Of a stretch of DNA of 64,000 bases, positions 27,911-36,463 are shown piece by piece. A program made the position numbers and the translations under genes. The stretch covers positions 744,001-808,000 of the forward strand of contig NZ_OU912926.1 in assembly GCF_918378365.1 (NCBI RefSeq), read 5' to 3'. The stretch is from Candidatus Nitrotoga arctica (GTDB lineage: Bacteria; Pseudomonadota; Gammaproteobacteria; Burkholderiales; Gallionellaceae). Under the pieces are notes generated by a model. The model was not told the DNA's origin. It made no database searches and worked only from the letters and a program-made list of their open reading frames with translations. Numbering within the stretch: position 1 is the first letter of the stretch; every line of letters starts with the position of its first letter.

Positions 27911-27937
27911 TAAAATGACAAACCTATTGCTACCAAG

Positions 27938-30361
27938 CTACGGCAGTATCCTGGCTACGCGAAAACCAGCGAAGCTGTAACCAATCGGGGGCACGAGCAT
28001 GCCACGCTCAGCCGCACGAGCGGAATAGTGCCACGCGCCGCCGCGAAGCTCATGCATCCCCCTGTGGCGAGGATGGTTACTGACTTCCAGCCATTCCATT
28101 ACGTTGCCACTCATATCGTACAAACCAAAAGCATTGGGTTGTTTGCGGGCGACTGGATGAGTGGTATCTTCACTATTAGCGTCATACCACCCGACTTTAT
28201 CTAAAATGTCGCTACCGCAATATTCCTGCTGTTTCCCAGCACGACAGGCATATTCCCATTCCGTTTCGCTCGGTAGACGATATTGCTTGCCGGTCATGGC
28301 GTTCAGCTTCTTAATAAATTCTTGTGCACTATCCCAGCTCACCTGCTCCACCGGGCAGTCATCGCCGCAACTGCTGAATTTGCTGGGGTTGCTGCCCATA
28401 ACTGCACGCCATTGGATTTGTGTTACCTCTGTCTTTCCCAAGGCAAAAGCATTGACACTCACATTTCGGCCGGATTTTTCAATAGAACTACGATAACCCA
28501 TCTTGAACTCGCCAGAGGGAATTACCACCATTTCCGGACAGGTGGTGCAATCCTTAATTATCTGATGCTCATCCTTTGGTTGTTGTCCATCGGCAGTTAA
28601 ACGCACGGTCAACGCAACTTCTTTATTTTTAACTACACTGTCGCCTAAACCCAAATCAATTATCTTAGAAGCCAGTTTGTAGCGGTGATCTCCTAATGGC
28701 TCTATAACGAATGATTGTTGTTGATATGGTGAAATATCGGACAGATGATTGATGACAAAGGCAGTACCCTCCATAACAATTTTATATGACTCATCCCTGA
28801 TCCAAGTATGTTGTCCGTTATGGATTCCATCGTAAACATAACTATTCGCGCCCGAGGCATCTGCGCTTCTACCAACACTGGTACCCTCGACCAAACAGAT
28901 AAATGGCTTATTGGCAGATACCACTCCAGATGCTGATATCTTTTCCACCCGCATACTCCCTGGATCTACATGGAGACCTGTCATTCCGCCCATTAACATA
29001 CCCCCAACTTTCCCACTTACTACCTGTTGTGACATGATGCTACTAATCACAGCAATGGTCTTTGGTGACACACATACTTCTGCGGCAACACGGTTGGTTT
29101 CGGACGCTAATTCCATCCATTTCTTGGCTTCCGCAGGATTGACTGGTGTACCTAGACCATTGGCGTACATACGGCCTAGTGCCGCTTGCGCTCTAGTATC
29201 GCTGGCCTTTTCGATAGCAGTCCGATAATTTTGGAGTGCACGCCGGTAGTCATCCGGCGAATTCTTTCCCTGTTCTTCGTAAAATGTGCCAAGAAGATAG
29301 TAAGCATCGTCATACCCTTTGCTTGCGGCAACATTCAGCCAGTACTCCTTGAAAACCTTAGACTTAGTCATTGACCTACCAAATGCTATTTGCCCGGTGA
29401 TCGCGGGTAGTTTACTTGTGGTGATTCCATTTCCGTTAACCAGTACGATATCATGACAATCTTTAAAGCCATCGCCTTCGATCACACCCACCCATCCTTT
29501 CCCATCCCCATCACGACCAACGTCCAGATGTAAAGAAATTGATGGCGGTATTGGCGGCAGGCCAAATTCAAACTCTATTTCGCGGTTGTATTCCGCTATG
29601 TAATGCTCCTCCATTTTTTGTATTACATCGGGGTGATGCGCAACCATTGAAGCATATGTATAGGCTCCATCAAACACAAACGCTAGCGCCTCATATTCAT
29701 CTACTGCTCGCTTTCTCCTTATATATTCATCATCAACCTCCTGTTTAGTCAACGGCTTGCTGCTGGAATTTAAATTTAGAAATCCTCCTGTCATTTCCCC
29801 TTCCATGGGTGTTTCAATAGCTATTGAAGATGTATTGTCAGAAATACTGGACGATCGGAATGTACCATTGATTTTGAACTTACCACCTTTTCCAAGCAAC
29901 TTGGTGAAGTTGACATCAGCCAGAATGCCTTGCGTTGGCATAAAGCCATCATCTTTTTCATGCAACTTGGTGATGTGGACATCAACGCTAAAATTTTTGT
30001 TACATGCGCTACCTTTCAATGTGCCGAGTACCACCTTGCTTGCAACCAGTTCATCGGGACTCAATTTTTCAGGGGCAATCGCTTGCGCAATGCGAGAGTC
30101 CTTTAAGGACCGCTTAGAATAATCTTTGTCCTGTTTATAAGCGAGATGCGCATGCTGCTCTTTGAGGAATTTTATGTTTTTCTGGCGCATATCCGACCTA
30201 ATATCCGAATGCGAGGTTATACTTTGAGCGAACAATGACGTTAAATCCGGTTGTGAGGTACGGTTCTGAACGAACAATGACTGGTAATTTGGAATACTGC
30301 AGGCGGTGGCTATAATCGCCAGTGTGCTTAACGCTATAAATTTATTAACAAATCTGAACAT
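27938..30361 (-). CDS. Lipoprotein with Sel1-like repeats and FGE-sulfatase (SUMF1) domain
   Basis: The 807-residue protein starts with a lipoprotein-like signal (TLAIIATAC, Cys21). The next 200 residues are low in recognisable motifs, with a beta-rich part at about 125-230. Sel1/TPR-like repeats follow at about 340-425 (YWLNVAASKGYDDAYYLLG, AQAALGRMYANGLGTP, EAKKWMELA). The C-terminal 200 residues form an FGE-sulfatase domain: EMVVIPSGEFKMG, KTEVTQIQWRAVMG, CPVEQVSWDSAQEFI, YRLPSETEWEYACRAG, AFGLYDMSGNVMEW and ELRGGAWHYSARAA. That fold is widely reused and does not by itself imply sulfatase activation. The ATG at 30361 follows a gaggaa site; upstream starts lack one. It is the last gene of the RCC1 array's strand block. 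Confidence 0.8.
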   Translation of the reverse strand: MFRFVNKFIALSTLAIIATACSIPNYQSLFVQNRTSQPDLTSLFAQSITSHSDIRSDMRQKNIKFLKEQHAHLAYKQDKDYSKRSLKDSRIAQAIAPEKLSPDELVASKVVLGTLKGSACNKNFSVDVHITKLHEKDDGFMPTQGILADVNFTKLLGKGGKFKINGTFRSSSISDNTSSIAIETPMEGEMTGGFLNLNSSSKPLTKQEVDDEYIRRKRAVDEYEALAFVFDGAYTYASMVAHHPDVIQKMEEHYIAEYNREIEFEFGLPPIPPSISLHLDVGRDGDGKGWVGVIEGDGFKDCHDIVLVNGNGITTSKLPAITGQIAFGRSMTKSKVFKEYWLNVAASKGYDDAYYLLGTFYEEQGKNSPDDYRRALQNYRTAIEKASDTRAQAALGRMYANGLGTPVNPAEAKKWMELASETNRVAAEVCVSPKTIAVISSIMSQQVVSGKVGGMLMGGMTGLHVDPGSMRVEKISASGVVSANKPFICLVEGTSVGRSADASGANSYVYDGIHNGQHTWIRDESYKIVMEGTAFVINHLSDISPYQQQSFVIEPLGDHRYKLASKIIDLGLGDSVVKNKEVALTVRLTADGQQPKDEHQIIKDCTTCPEMVVIPSGEFKMGYRSSIEKSGRNVSVNAFALGKTEVTQIQWRAVMGSNPSKFSSCGDDCPVEQVSWDSAQEFIKKLNAMTGKQYRLPSETEWEYACRAGKQQEYCGSDILDKVGWYDANSEDTTHPVARKQPNAFGLYDMSGNVMEWLEVSNHPRHRGMHELRGGAWHYSARAAERGMLVPPIGYSFAGFRVARILP

Positions 30362-30485
30362 TAGTACATTCCTCACCATTGTTAATAAAGGGCGGATGCA
30401 TGAATCAACCACAACAATTCTGGCAGTGTTTGATTGCTGGAACTGATCCAGTTTAGAGCTTGTTCTACCTGTTAAAGCAGATCAC

Positions 30486-32414
30486 CTAAAACAATTGCCT
30501 TGAAATCAACTTGGATCCACTCACCCCGTTGATGGTGTAGGTCAAAGTACCAGCGCTACTGTTTTGAAAGGCGAAGTTGACGGTACCGACTTTCGTCACC
30601 ACCTTAGTGGCATCGTTCCATGTCACGGTTGGCGCAGAGCCGCCGGTGACTTGGTATAAATCGCCTGCGCAGTTATTACCAGATAAGGGGCAGCTGGAGG
30701 CAACATACCAAACAGGATTGCCGCTGGCATCATAGGTGTACATGGTGGCGAAGATCATTCCATACTGCTGCGTGATGGCAACGCCCCAGCCGGACTCATT
30801 CTGATTCCACCAGAGCGCAGAATAGTTGACTGACGGTTGAACGGAGCCGGTTGCAAACATTTGCCGGGTAATCTGTTTGGTTCCATTTACGCCATTTACC
30901 GAATAATTTAATGTCCCAGTATTGTTGTCAGAAAAAGCGACCGAGCCCGTACCGACCTTGGTGACCACTTTACCGCTTCCATTCCAGGGCACCCCCAGCG
31001 GAGTGCCGCCTACCACACTGTAAAGATCACCCGTGCAGCCACTCCCAACCAACGGACAGGACGATATGACAAACCATGTCGGTTTCCCGATTGAGTCATA
31101 GGTGTACCACGCCAGAAAAGCCATCGAATCACGCTGGGTGAGACTCATCCCCCAGCCGGATTCATTCTGGTTCCACCATAGACCGGTTAAAGGCGAGGCA
31201 GGTACGACGGGGCCGGGGGTCACACCACCGCCAAGACCTATCACATCAACTGGGGTTGAACGTTTTGTGGCGGAACCGTCGCCGAGCTGACCGCTTGTAT
31301 TCAAGCCCCAGCACTTGACCCCGCCTGCTGTGGTAAGCGCACAGGTGTGAGCCCCACCGCCTGCAGCGATAGCCGACACGCCGCTGGCAAGGCCCAACAC
31401 ATCAAGTGGTATCGAACTGGAACCTTGTCCATGAACACTGTTGCCGAGCTGGCCGTACTCGTTATTTCCCCAGCACTTGACCCCGCCTGCCGTGGTGAGC
31501 GCGCAAACGTGCCAATATCCTGCATAAATGGCCGACACACTACTGGCAAAACCTGTAACGTCAACCGGTGTCAAACAATTCGAGAGCATATGAACGGCGT
31601 TGCACACGTTGCCCATCTCGCCACCGATAGCTACGCCCAAGCATTTGATCTCGCCTGCCCTAGTGAGCGCGCAAGTAAAACCAGAACCTGCAGCAATGGC
31701 CATCACACCGGTGGAAAGACCCCGCACTTCTTCCGGCGTTCCATAATCTAATTCACCATAGTTATCAATAATCTCGCCAAAAACATTACTGCCCCAGCAC
31801 TTGACCCCGCCTGCCGTGGTAAGCGCACAGGTGTGAAGCCCGCCTGCAGCGATGGCCGCAACGCCACTGGCAAGTCCAGACACATCCACCGGTGTCAAAC
31901 GATTCATGTAGGAATCGTCGCCGAGCTGGCCGAGGTCATTTTTGCCCCAGCACTTGACCCCGCCTACCGTAGTGAGCGCGCAGGTGTGATCATAACTTGC
32001 AGCGATCGCTGCTACACCATTGCCAAGTCCAGACACATCCACCGGTGTCAAACGATTCATGGTGGTGTTGTCACCAAGCTGGCCGTAGGTATTGACGCCC
32101 CAGCACTTGACCCCGCCTGCCGTGGTAATCACGCAGGTGTGATCATATCTTGCAGCGATCGCTGCTACACCACTGCCAAGTCCAGACACATTCACCGGTG
32201 TCAAACGATTCGTGGTGGTGTTGTCACCAAGCTGGCCGGCGCTATTATCGCCCCAGCACTTGACCCCGCCTGCCGTGGTAAGAGCGCAGGTGTGACGCCA
32301 GCCTGCAGCGATGGCCACCGCGCTGCTCTCGGCTGCATGGCCTGGCATGCTCCCCAAACATCCAATAAAGACGAGTGGCAGTGTGTAAAAAAATCTTTTC
32401 AACAAGTGCGACAT
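30486..32414 (-). CDS. Secreted RCC1-repeat protein, copy 1
   Basis: The 642-residue protein has a signal peptide (YTLPLVFIGCLGSMPGHA-AES). Seven RCC1-type repeats of about 50 residues (about 28-400) are each built on HTCALTTAGGVKCWG plus N-x-x-GQLGDN and a V-V-SGLGSGVAAIAAG strand. The C-terminus has two homologous domains of about 115 residues, beginning at about 409 and 531, each opening with L-WWNQNESGWG. Seven repeats match one closed seven-bladed propeller. Each blade carries a Cys pair (HTC and KCW) likely to form a disulfide, consistent with export. The ATG at 32414 follows ggagg. It is the third of three tandem paralogues in transcription order. Binding target unknown. Confidence 0.85.
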   Translation of the reverse strand: MSHLLKRFFYTLPLVFIGCLGSMPGHAAESSAVAIAAGWRHTCALTTAGGVKCWGDNSAGQLGDNTTTNRLTPVNVSGLGSGVAAIAARYDHTCVITTAGGVKCWGVNTYGQLGDNTTMNRLTPVDVSGLGNGVAAIAASYDHTCALTTVGGVKCWGKNDLGQLGDDSYMNRLTPVDVSGLASGVAAIAAGGLHTCALTTAGGVKCWGSNVFGEIIDNYGELDYGTPEEVRGLSTGVMAIAAGSGFTCALTRAGEIKCLGVAIGGEMGNVCNAVHMLSNCLTPVDVTGFASSVSAIYAGYWHVCALTTAGGVKCWGNNEYGQLGNSVHGQGSSSIPLDVLGLASGVSAIAAGGGAHTCALTTAGGVKCWGLNTSGQLGDGSATKRSTPVDVIGLGGGVTPGPVVPASPLTGLWWNQNESGWGMSLTQRDSMAFLAWYTYDSIGKPTWFVISSCPLVGSGCTGDLYSVVGGTPLGVPWNGSGKVVTKVGTGSVAFSDNNTGTLNYSVNGVNGTKQITRQMFATGSVQPSVNYSALWWNQNESGWGVAITQQYGMIFATMYTYDASGNPVWYVASSCPLSGNNCAGDLYQVTGGSAPTVTWNDATKVVTKVGTVNFAFQNSSAGTLTYTINGVSGSKLISRQLF

Positions 32415-32591
32415 GGAACCTCCAGTAGGATAAGCATTTTGCAAAACAACTATTCAGACTGCTGAAAAACTTTGAACTTTGGTCTTGTAGAAATTTAGGG
32501 CAGGTTCAAGAACCAACCCCACCGCTCCAACAATTTTTGATTGCCAGAACGGTTTCAGTTCAGAGCTGGTTCTACCTGTCACAACAGACCC
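32415..32591 (-). repeat. Inter-RCC1 spacer repeat (unit 2)
   Basis: This 177-base spacer is homologous to 34494-34672. It contains the ribosome-binding site of copy 1, a leader, and a degraded version of the hairpin seen at 34600-34634 (arms around 32520-32555, about 10 of 15 positions paired). It shows that coding and spacer sequence were duplicated together. Confidence 0.75.
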
Positions 32592-34493
32592 TTAAAACAA
32601 TTGTCTTGAAATCACCTTGGATCCACTCACCCCGTTGATGGTGTAAGTCAAGGTGCCAGCGCTACTGTTTTGAAAAGTGAAGTTGACGGTGCCGACTTTC
32701 GTTACCACCTTAGCCGCATCGTTCCATGTCACGGTGGGCGCAGACCCGCCGGTGACTTGGTATAAATCGCCTGCGCAGCTATTACCAGACAAGGGGCAAC
32801 TGGAGGCAACGTACCAAACAGGATTGCCACTCGCATCGTAGGTATACATGGTGGCGAAGATCATTCCATACTGCTGCGTGATGGCTAGCCCCCAGCCGGA
32901 CTCGTTCTCATTCCACCAGAGCGCAGAATAGTTGACTGACGGTTGAACGGAGCCGGTTGCAAACATTTGCCGGGTAATCTGTTTGGTTCCATTTACGCCA
33001 TTTACCGAATAATTTAATGTCCCAGTATTGTTGTCAGAAAAAGCGACCGAGCCCGTACCGACCTTGGTGACCACTTTACCGCTTCCATTCCAGGGCACAC
33101 CCAGCGGAGTACCGCCTACCACACTGTAAAGATCACCCGTGCAGCCACTCCCTACCAGCGGACAGGACGATATGACAAACCATGTCGGTTTCCCGATTGA
33201 ATCGTAGGTGTACCACGCCAGAAAAGCCATCGAATCACGCTGGGTGATACTCATCCCCCAGCCGGATTCATTCTGGTTCCACCACAGACCAGTCAAGGGC
33301 GAGGCCGGTGCGGCGACAGGGCCAGATGTCACGCCACCGCTAAGACCTATTACATCCATTGGGGCCAAGCGATTGGTGTTGGTATTGTCGCCGAGTTGGC
33401 CGAAATCATTCAAGCCCCAGCACTTAACTCCACCTGCTGTGGTGAGCACGCAAGCGTGTTTTCTCCCCGCAGCAAGGGCTGCAACGCCGCTAGAAAGCCC
33501 ATTCACATTCACCGGCGTTAAATCCTTTTCATCAAAGGATTCAGAATAATTGGTGGAGCCAGGGCCGCCTTTTATGGTGACAAGCTTAGCCCCCCAGCAC
33601 TTTACCCCGCCTGCCGTGGTGAGTGCGCAGGTGTACTCATCCCCAGCAGCAATGGCTGCCACGCCGCTGGCAAGACCCGACACATCCACCGGTTTCAAAC
33701 TATTAGTTCTGGAATTGTCGCCGAGCTGGCCGTAGAAGTTATCCCCCCAGCACTTGACCCCACCTGCCGTGGTGAGCGCGCAGGTGTGAGCCCAGCCTGC
33801 AGTGATGGCAGCCGCGCCACTGGGAAGCCCCGTTACATCCACCGGGGTCAAATGCTCAGTGCTGGAATTGTCGCCGAGCTGGCCATCATGGTTCACGCCC
33901 CAGCATTTGACCCCCCCTGCAGTGGTGAGTCCACACGTATGAAAAAACCCTGCAGTGATGGCCGTCATGCCGCTATTAATATCCTTTACATACACTTCCG
34001 GAGTGGTGGCGAGGAGGGGGCTGTAGACGCCCCAGCACTTGACCCCGCCTGTCGTAGTGAGTGCGCAGGTGTACGCCCCACCGGTCACAATGGCTACCGC
34101 GCCACTGGTCAAATCCGGCATATCCACCGGCGTCAAATGCTTGACACCATTGTAGTGTAGAGGCTCATAAAGCTCACCCCAGCACTTGACCCCGCCTGCC
34201 GTGGTGAGCGCGCAAGTGTGCCGATACCCAGCAGCAATGGCCACAACTCCGCTGGCAAGACCTACCACATCCACCGGCTTCAAACTATTAGTGGTGGAAT
34301 TGTTGCCGAGCTGGCCAGATTCGTTATTCCCCCAGCACTTGACCCCGCCCGCCGTGGTGAGCGCGCAGGTGTGATCATATCCTGCGGCGATGGACACCAC
34401 GCTGCTCTCGACTGCATGGCCTGGCATGCTCCCCAGACATCCAATAAAGACAAGTGGTAGCGTATAAAAAAATCTTTTCAGCAATTGCGACAT
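32592..34493 (-). CDS. Secreted RCC1-repeat protein, copy 2
   Basis: The 633-residue paralogue shares almost the same signal peptide (ending GSMPGHA-VES) and near-identical C-terminal double domains (WWN motifs at about residues 401 and 523) with copy 1. Its propeller again has seven repeats, but blades 2, 3 and 6 are irregular: they have KCWG followed by ELYEP, VYSPL and AKLVTIKGGPG-S insertions instead of the N-x-x-GQLGDN turn. Such loop changes would alter one face of the propeller. The ATG at 34493 sits behind ggaggttc. An in-frame extension to 34613 runs through duplicated spacer and is rejected. Confidence 0.85.
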   Translation of the reverse strand: MSQLLKRFFYTLPLVFIGCLGSMPGHAVESSVVSIAAGYDHTCALTTAGGVKCWGNNESGQLGNNSTTNSLKPVDVVGLASGVVAIAAGYRHTCALTTAGGVKCWGELYEPLHYNGVKHLTPVDMPDLTSGAVAIVTGGAYTCALTTTGGVKCWGVYSPLLATTPEVYVKDINSGMTAITAGFFHTCGLTTAGGVKCWGVNHDGQLGDNSSTEHLTPVDVTGLPSGAAAITAGWAHTCALTTAGGVKCWGDNFYGQLGDNSRTNSLKPVDVSGLASGVAAIAAGDEYTCALTTAGGVKCWGAKLVTIKGGPGSTNYSESFDEKDLTPVNVNGLSSGVAALAAGRKHACVLTTAGGVKCWGLNDFGQLGDNTNTNRLAPMDVIGLSGGVTSGPVAAPASPLTGLWWNQNESGWGMSITQRDSMAFLAWYTYDSIGKPTWFVISSCPLVGSGCTGDLYSVVGGTPLGVPWNGSGKVVTKVGTGSVAFSDNNTGTLNYSVNGVNGTKQITRQMFATGSVQPSVNYSALWWNENESGWGLAITQQYGMIFATMYTYDASGNPVWYVASSCPLSGNSCAGDLYQVTGGSAPTVTWNDAAKVVTKVGTVNFTFQNSSAGTLTYTINGVSGSKVISRQLF

Positions 34494-34672
34494 GGAACCT
34501 CCAGTAAAGTAAGCATTTATCAAAACAACTAACAGACTGCTGAAAAAACTTTGAACTTTAATCTTGTAGAAACTCAGGACAGATTCAAAAACCAACCCCA
34601 ACCGTTCCGGCAATGTTTGATTGCCAGAACGGTTCCAGTTCAGAGCTGGTTCTACCTGCCAAAGCAGACCCC
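34494..34672 (-). repeat. Inter-RCC1 spacer repeat (unit 1)
   Basis: This 179-base spacer between copies 3 and 2 has the same order of elements as 32415-32591 (terminator-like hairpin, leader, ggaggttcc ribosome-binding site). A third, shorter relative lies at 30420-30485, upstream of the FGE lipoprotein gene. Confidence 0.75.
34600..34634 (-). terminator. Intrinsic terminator after RCC1 copy 3
   Basis: Read on the minus strand, aaccgttctggcaat pairs with attgccggaacggtt at 14 of 15 positions around the loop caaac. It is followed by ggggttggttttt, a T-rich stretch. It starts 39 bases after the copy 3 stop and would separate copy 3 transcription from copy 2. Confidence 0.65.
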
Positions 34673-36463
34673 CTAAAACAATTGCCTTGAAATCACCTTG
34701 GATCCACTCACCCCGTTGATGGTGTAAGTCAAGGTGCCAGCGCTACTGTTTTGGAAGGTGAAGTTGACGGTACCGACTTTCGTTACCACCTTAGCCGCAT
34801 CGTTCCATGCCACGGTGGGCGCAGACCCGCCGGTGACTTGGTATAAATCACCGGCGCAGCTATTACCAGACAAGGGGCAGCTGGAAGCAACGTACCAAAC
34901 AGGATTGCCACTGGCATCGTAGGTGTACATGGTGGCGAAAATCATTCCATACTGCTGCGTGATGGCAACGCCCCAGCCGGACTCATTCTGATTCCACCAG
35001 AGCGCAGAATAATCGACTAACGGTTGAACGGCGCCGGTTGCAAACATTTGGCGGGTAATCTGCTTGGTTCCATTTACGCCATTTACCGAATAATTTAATG
35101 TCCCGGTATTGTTGTCAGAATAAGCGAAGGTGCCTGTCCCCACTTTGGTCACCACTTTACCGTTGCCATTCCAGGGCACACCCAGTGGAGTGCCGCCTAC
35201 CACACTGTAAAGATCACCCGTGCAGCCATTCCCAACCAGCGGACAGGACGATATGACAAACCATGTCGGTTTCCCGATTGAATCGTAGGTATACCACGCC
35301 AGAAAAGCCATCGAATCACGCTGGGTGATACTCATCCCCCAGCCGGATTCATTCTGGTTCCACCACAGACCGGTCAAGGGCGAGGCCGGCGGCAAAATAG
35401 GATCGGGTGTCACACCTCCGCCAAGACCGATTACATCCACCGGGGTTGAACGATCCGCAGTGGAACCGTCGCCGAGTTGGCCTGCACCGTTCCAGCCCCA
35501 GCACTTGACCCCGCCTGCCGTGGTGAGCGCGCAGGTGTGTGCACCTCCTGTAGAGATGGCCGACACGCCATTGGCAAGACCAGACACATCCATTGGCGTG
35601 ACACTGATAGAGACAGAATTGTTGCCGAGCTGGCCATTGAAATTCACGCCAAGGCACTTGACTCCACCCGCCATGGTGATCACGCAGGTGTGACCACCAC
35701 TTGTATCGATGGCCGCTACGCCGCTGGTAAGGCCCGGTATATCGATGGGGGAGCCATTATTATCCCAGTATTTGACTCCACCTGCCGTGGTGAGTGCAAA
35801 GTTGAAATCAGCCCCTGCGGAGATAGCCGCTACCCCGCTGGAGAGTCCCGACACATTCACTGGAATAGAATTAAAACTAGGCGTGTTGGAAATATCGCCG
35901 AACTCACCCCAGCACTTGACCCCGCCTGACGTAGTGAGCGCGCAGGCGTGAGAAACACCTGCAGTGATAGCGGTCACGCCGCCGAGCCCTAGCTCAACCA
36001 GTGTACTGGGCAATATGGTGTTGGGGACGAAACATTCTACCCTGCCTGTCGTGGTGAGCACGCAGGTTTGACTAGTGGATGATGAATCAATGGACACTAC
36101 GCCGCTGGTAAGACCAGGCCTATCTATAGGTATCAAACTAGCGTTCCCCCAACACTTAACTCCACCTGCCGTGGTGAGCGCGCAGGTATGTGCACCTCCT
36201 GTAGAGATGGCCGCTACGCCGCTGGCAAGGCCCAACACACTCACCGGTGTCAAACGATCGATGTTGGAGTTGTCACCGAGCTGTCCAGATTCGTTGCTCC
36301 CCCAGCACTTGACCCCGCCTGCCGTAGTGAGCGCGCAGGTGTGATTACGTCCTGCAGTGATAGCCACCACGCTGCTCTCAGCGGCATGGCCTGGCATACT
36401 CCCCAGACATCCAATAAAGACGAGTTGCAGTGTGTAAAAAAATCTTTTCAGCAATTGCGTCAT
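34673..36463 (-). CDS. Secreted RCC1-repeat protein, copy 3
   Basis: The 596-residue paralogue is first in transcription order. It has the same leader (LLKRFFYTLQLVFIGCLGS, cleavage after GHA) and the same paired C-terminal domains (WWN motifs at about 363 and 484). Seven repeats are recognisable, but three have drifted: blade 3 reads RVECFVPN, blade 5 GGVKYWDNNG (its KCW cysteine lost) and blade 6 GGVKCLGVN. Several turns are shortened, explaining the smaller size. It starts at ATG 36463 behind ggaggttc; the longer frame to 36670 lacks a signal peptide at its N-terminus and is rejected. The upstream DNA is unlike the other spacers, so it carries the array's outer promoter. Confidence 0.85.
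   Translation of the reverse strand: MTQLLKRFFYTLQLVFIGCLGSMPGHAAESSVVAITAGRNHTCALTTAGGVKCWGSNESGQLGDNSNIDRLTPVSVLGLASGVAAISTGGAHTCALTTAGGVKCWGNASLIPIDRPGLTSGVVSIDSSSTSQTCVLTTTGRVECFVPNTILPSTLVELGLGGVTAITAGVSHACALTTSGGVKCWGEFGDISNTPSFNSIPVNVSGLSSGVAAISAGADFNFALTTAGGVKYWDNNGSPIDIPGLTSGVAAIDTSGGHTCVITMAGGVKCLGVNFNGQLGNNSVSISVTPMDVSGLANGVSAISTGGAHTCALTTAGGVKCWGWNGAGQLGDGSTADRSTPVDVIGLGGGVTPDPILPPASPLTGLWWNQNESGWGMSITQRDSMAFLAWYTYDSIGKPTWFVISSCPLVGNGCTGDLYSVVGGTPLGVPWNGNGKVVTKVGTGTFAYSDNNTGTLNYSVNGVNGTKQITRQMFATGAVQPLVDYSALWWNQNESGWGVAITQQYGMIFATMYTYDASGNPVWYVASSCPLSGNSCAGDLYQVTGGSAPTVAWNDAAKVVTKVGTVNFTFQNSSAGTLTYTINGVSGSKVISRQLF

Noticed and set aside
27938..28540. FGE domain as the variable protein of a diversity-generating retroelement
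   Set aside because: The C-terminus is not Asn-rich as DGR variable regions usually are, and there is no reverse transcriptase or template repeat nearby.
30486..36463. CRISPR-like periodic repeats
   Set aside because: The repeats are coding, about 150 bases apart, imperfect and translate to RCC1 blades; no cas genes or uniform spacers exist.
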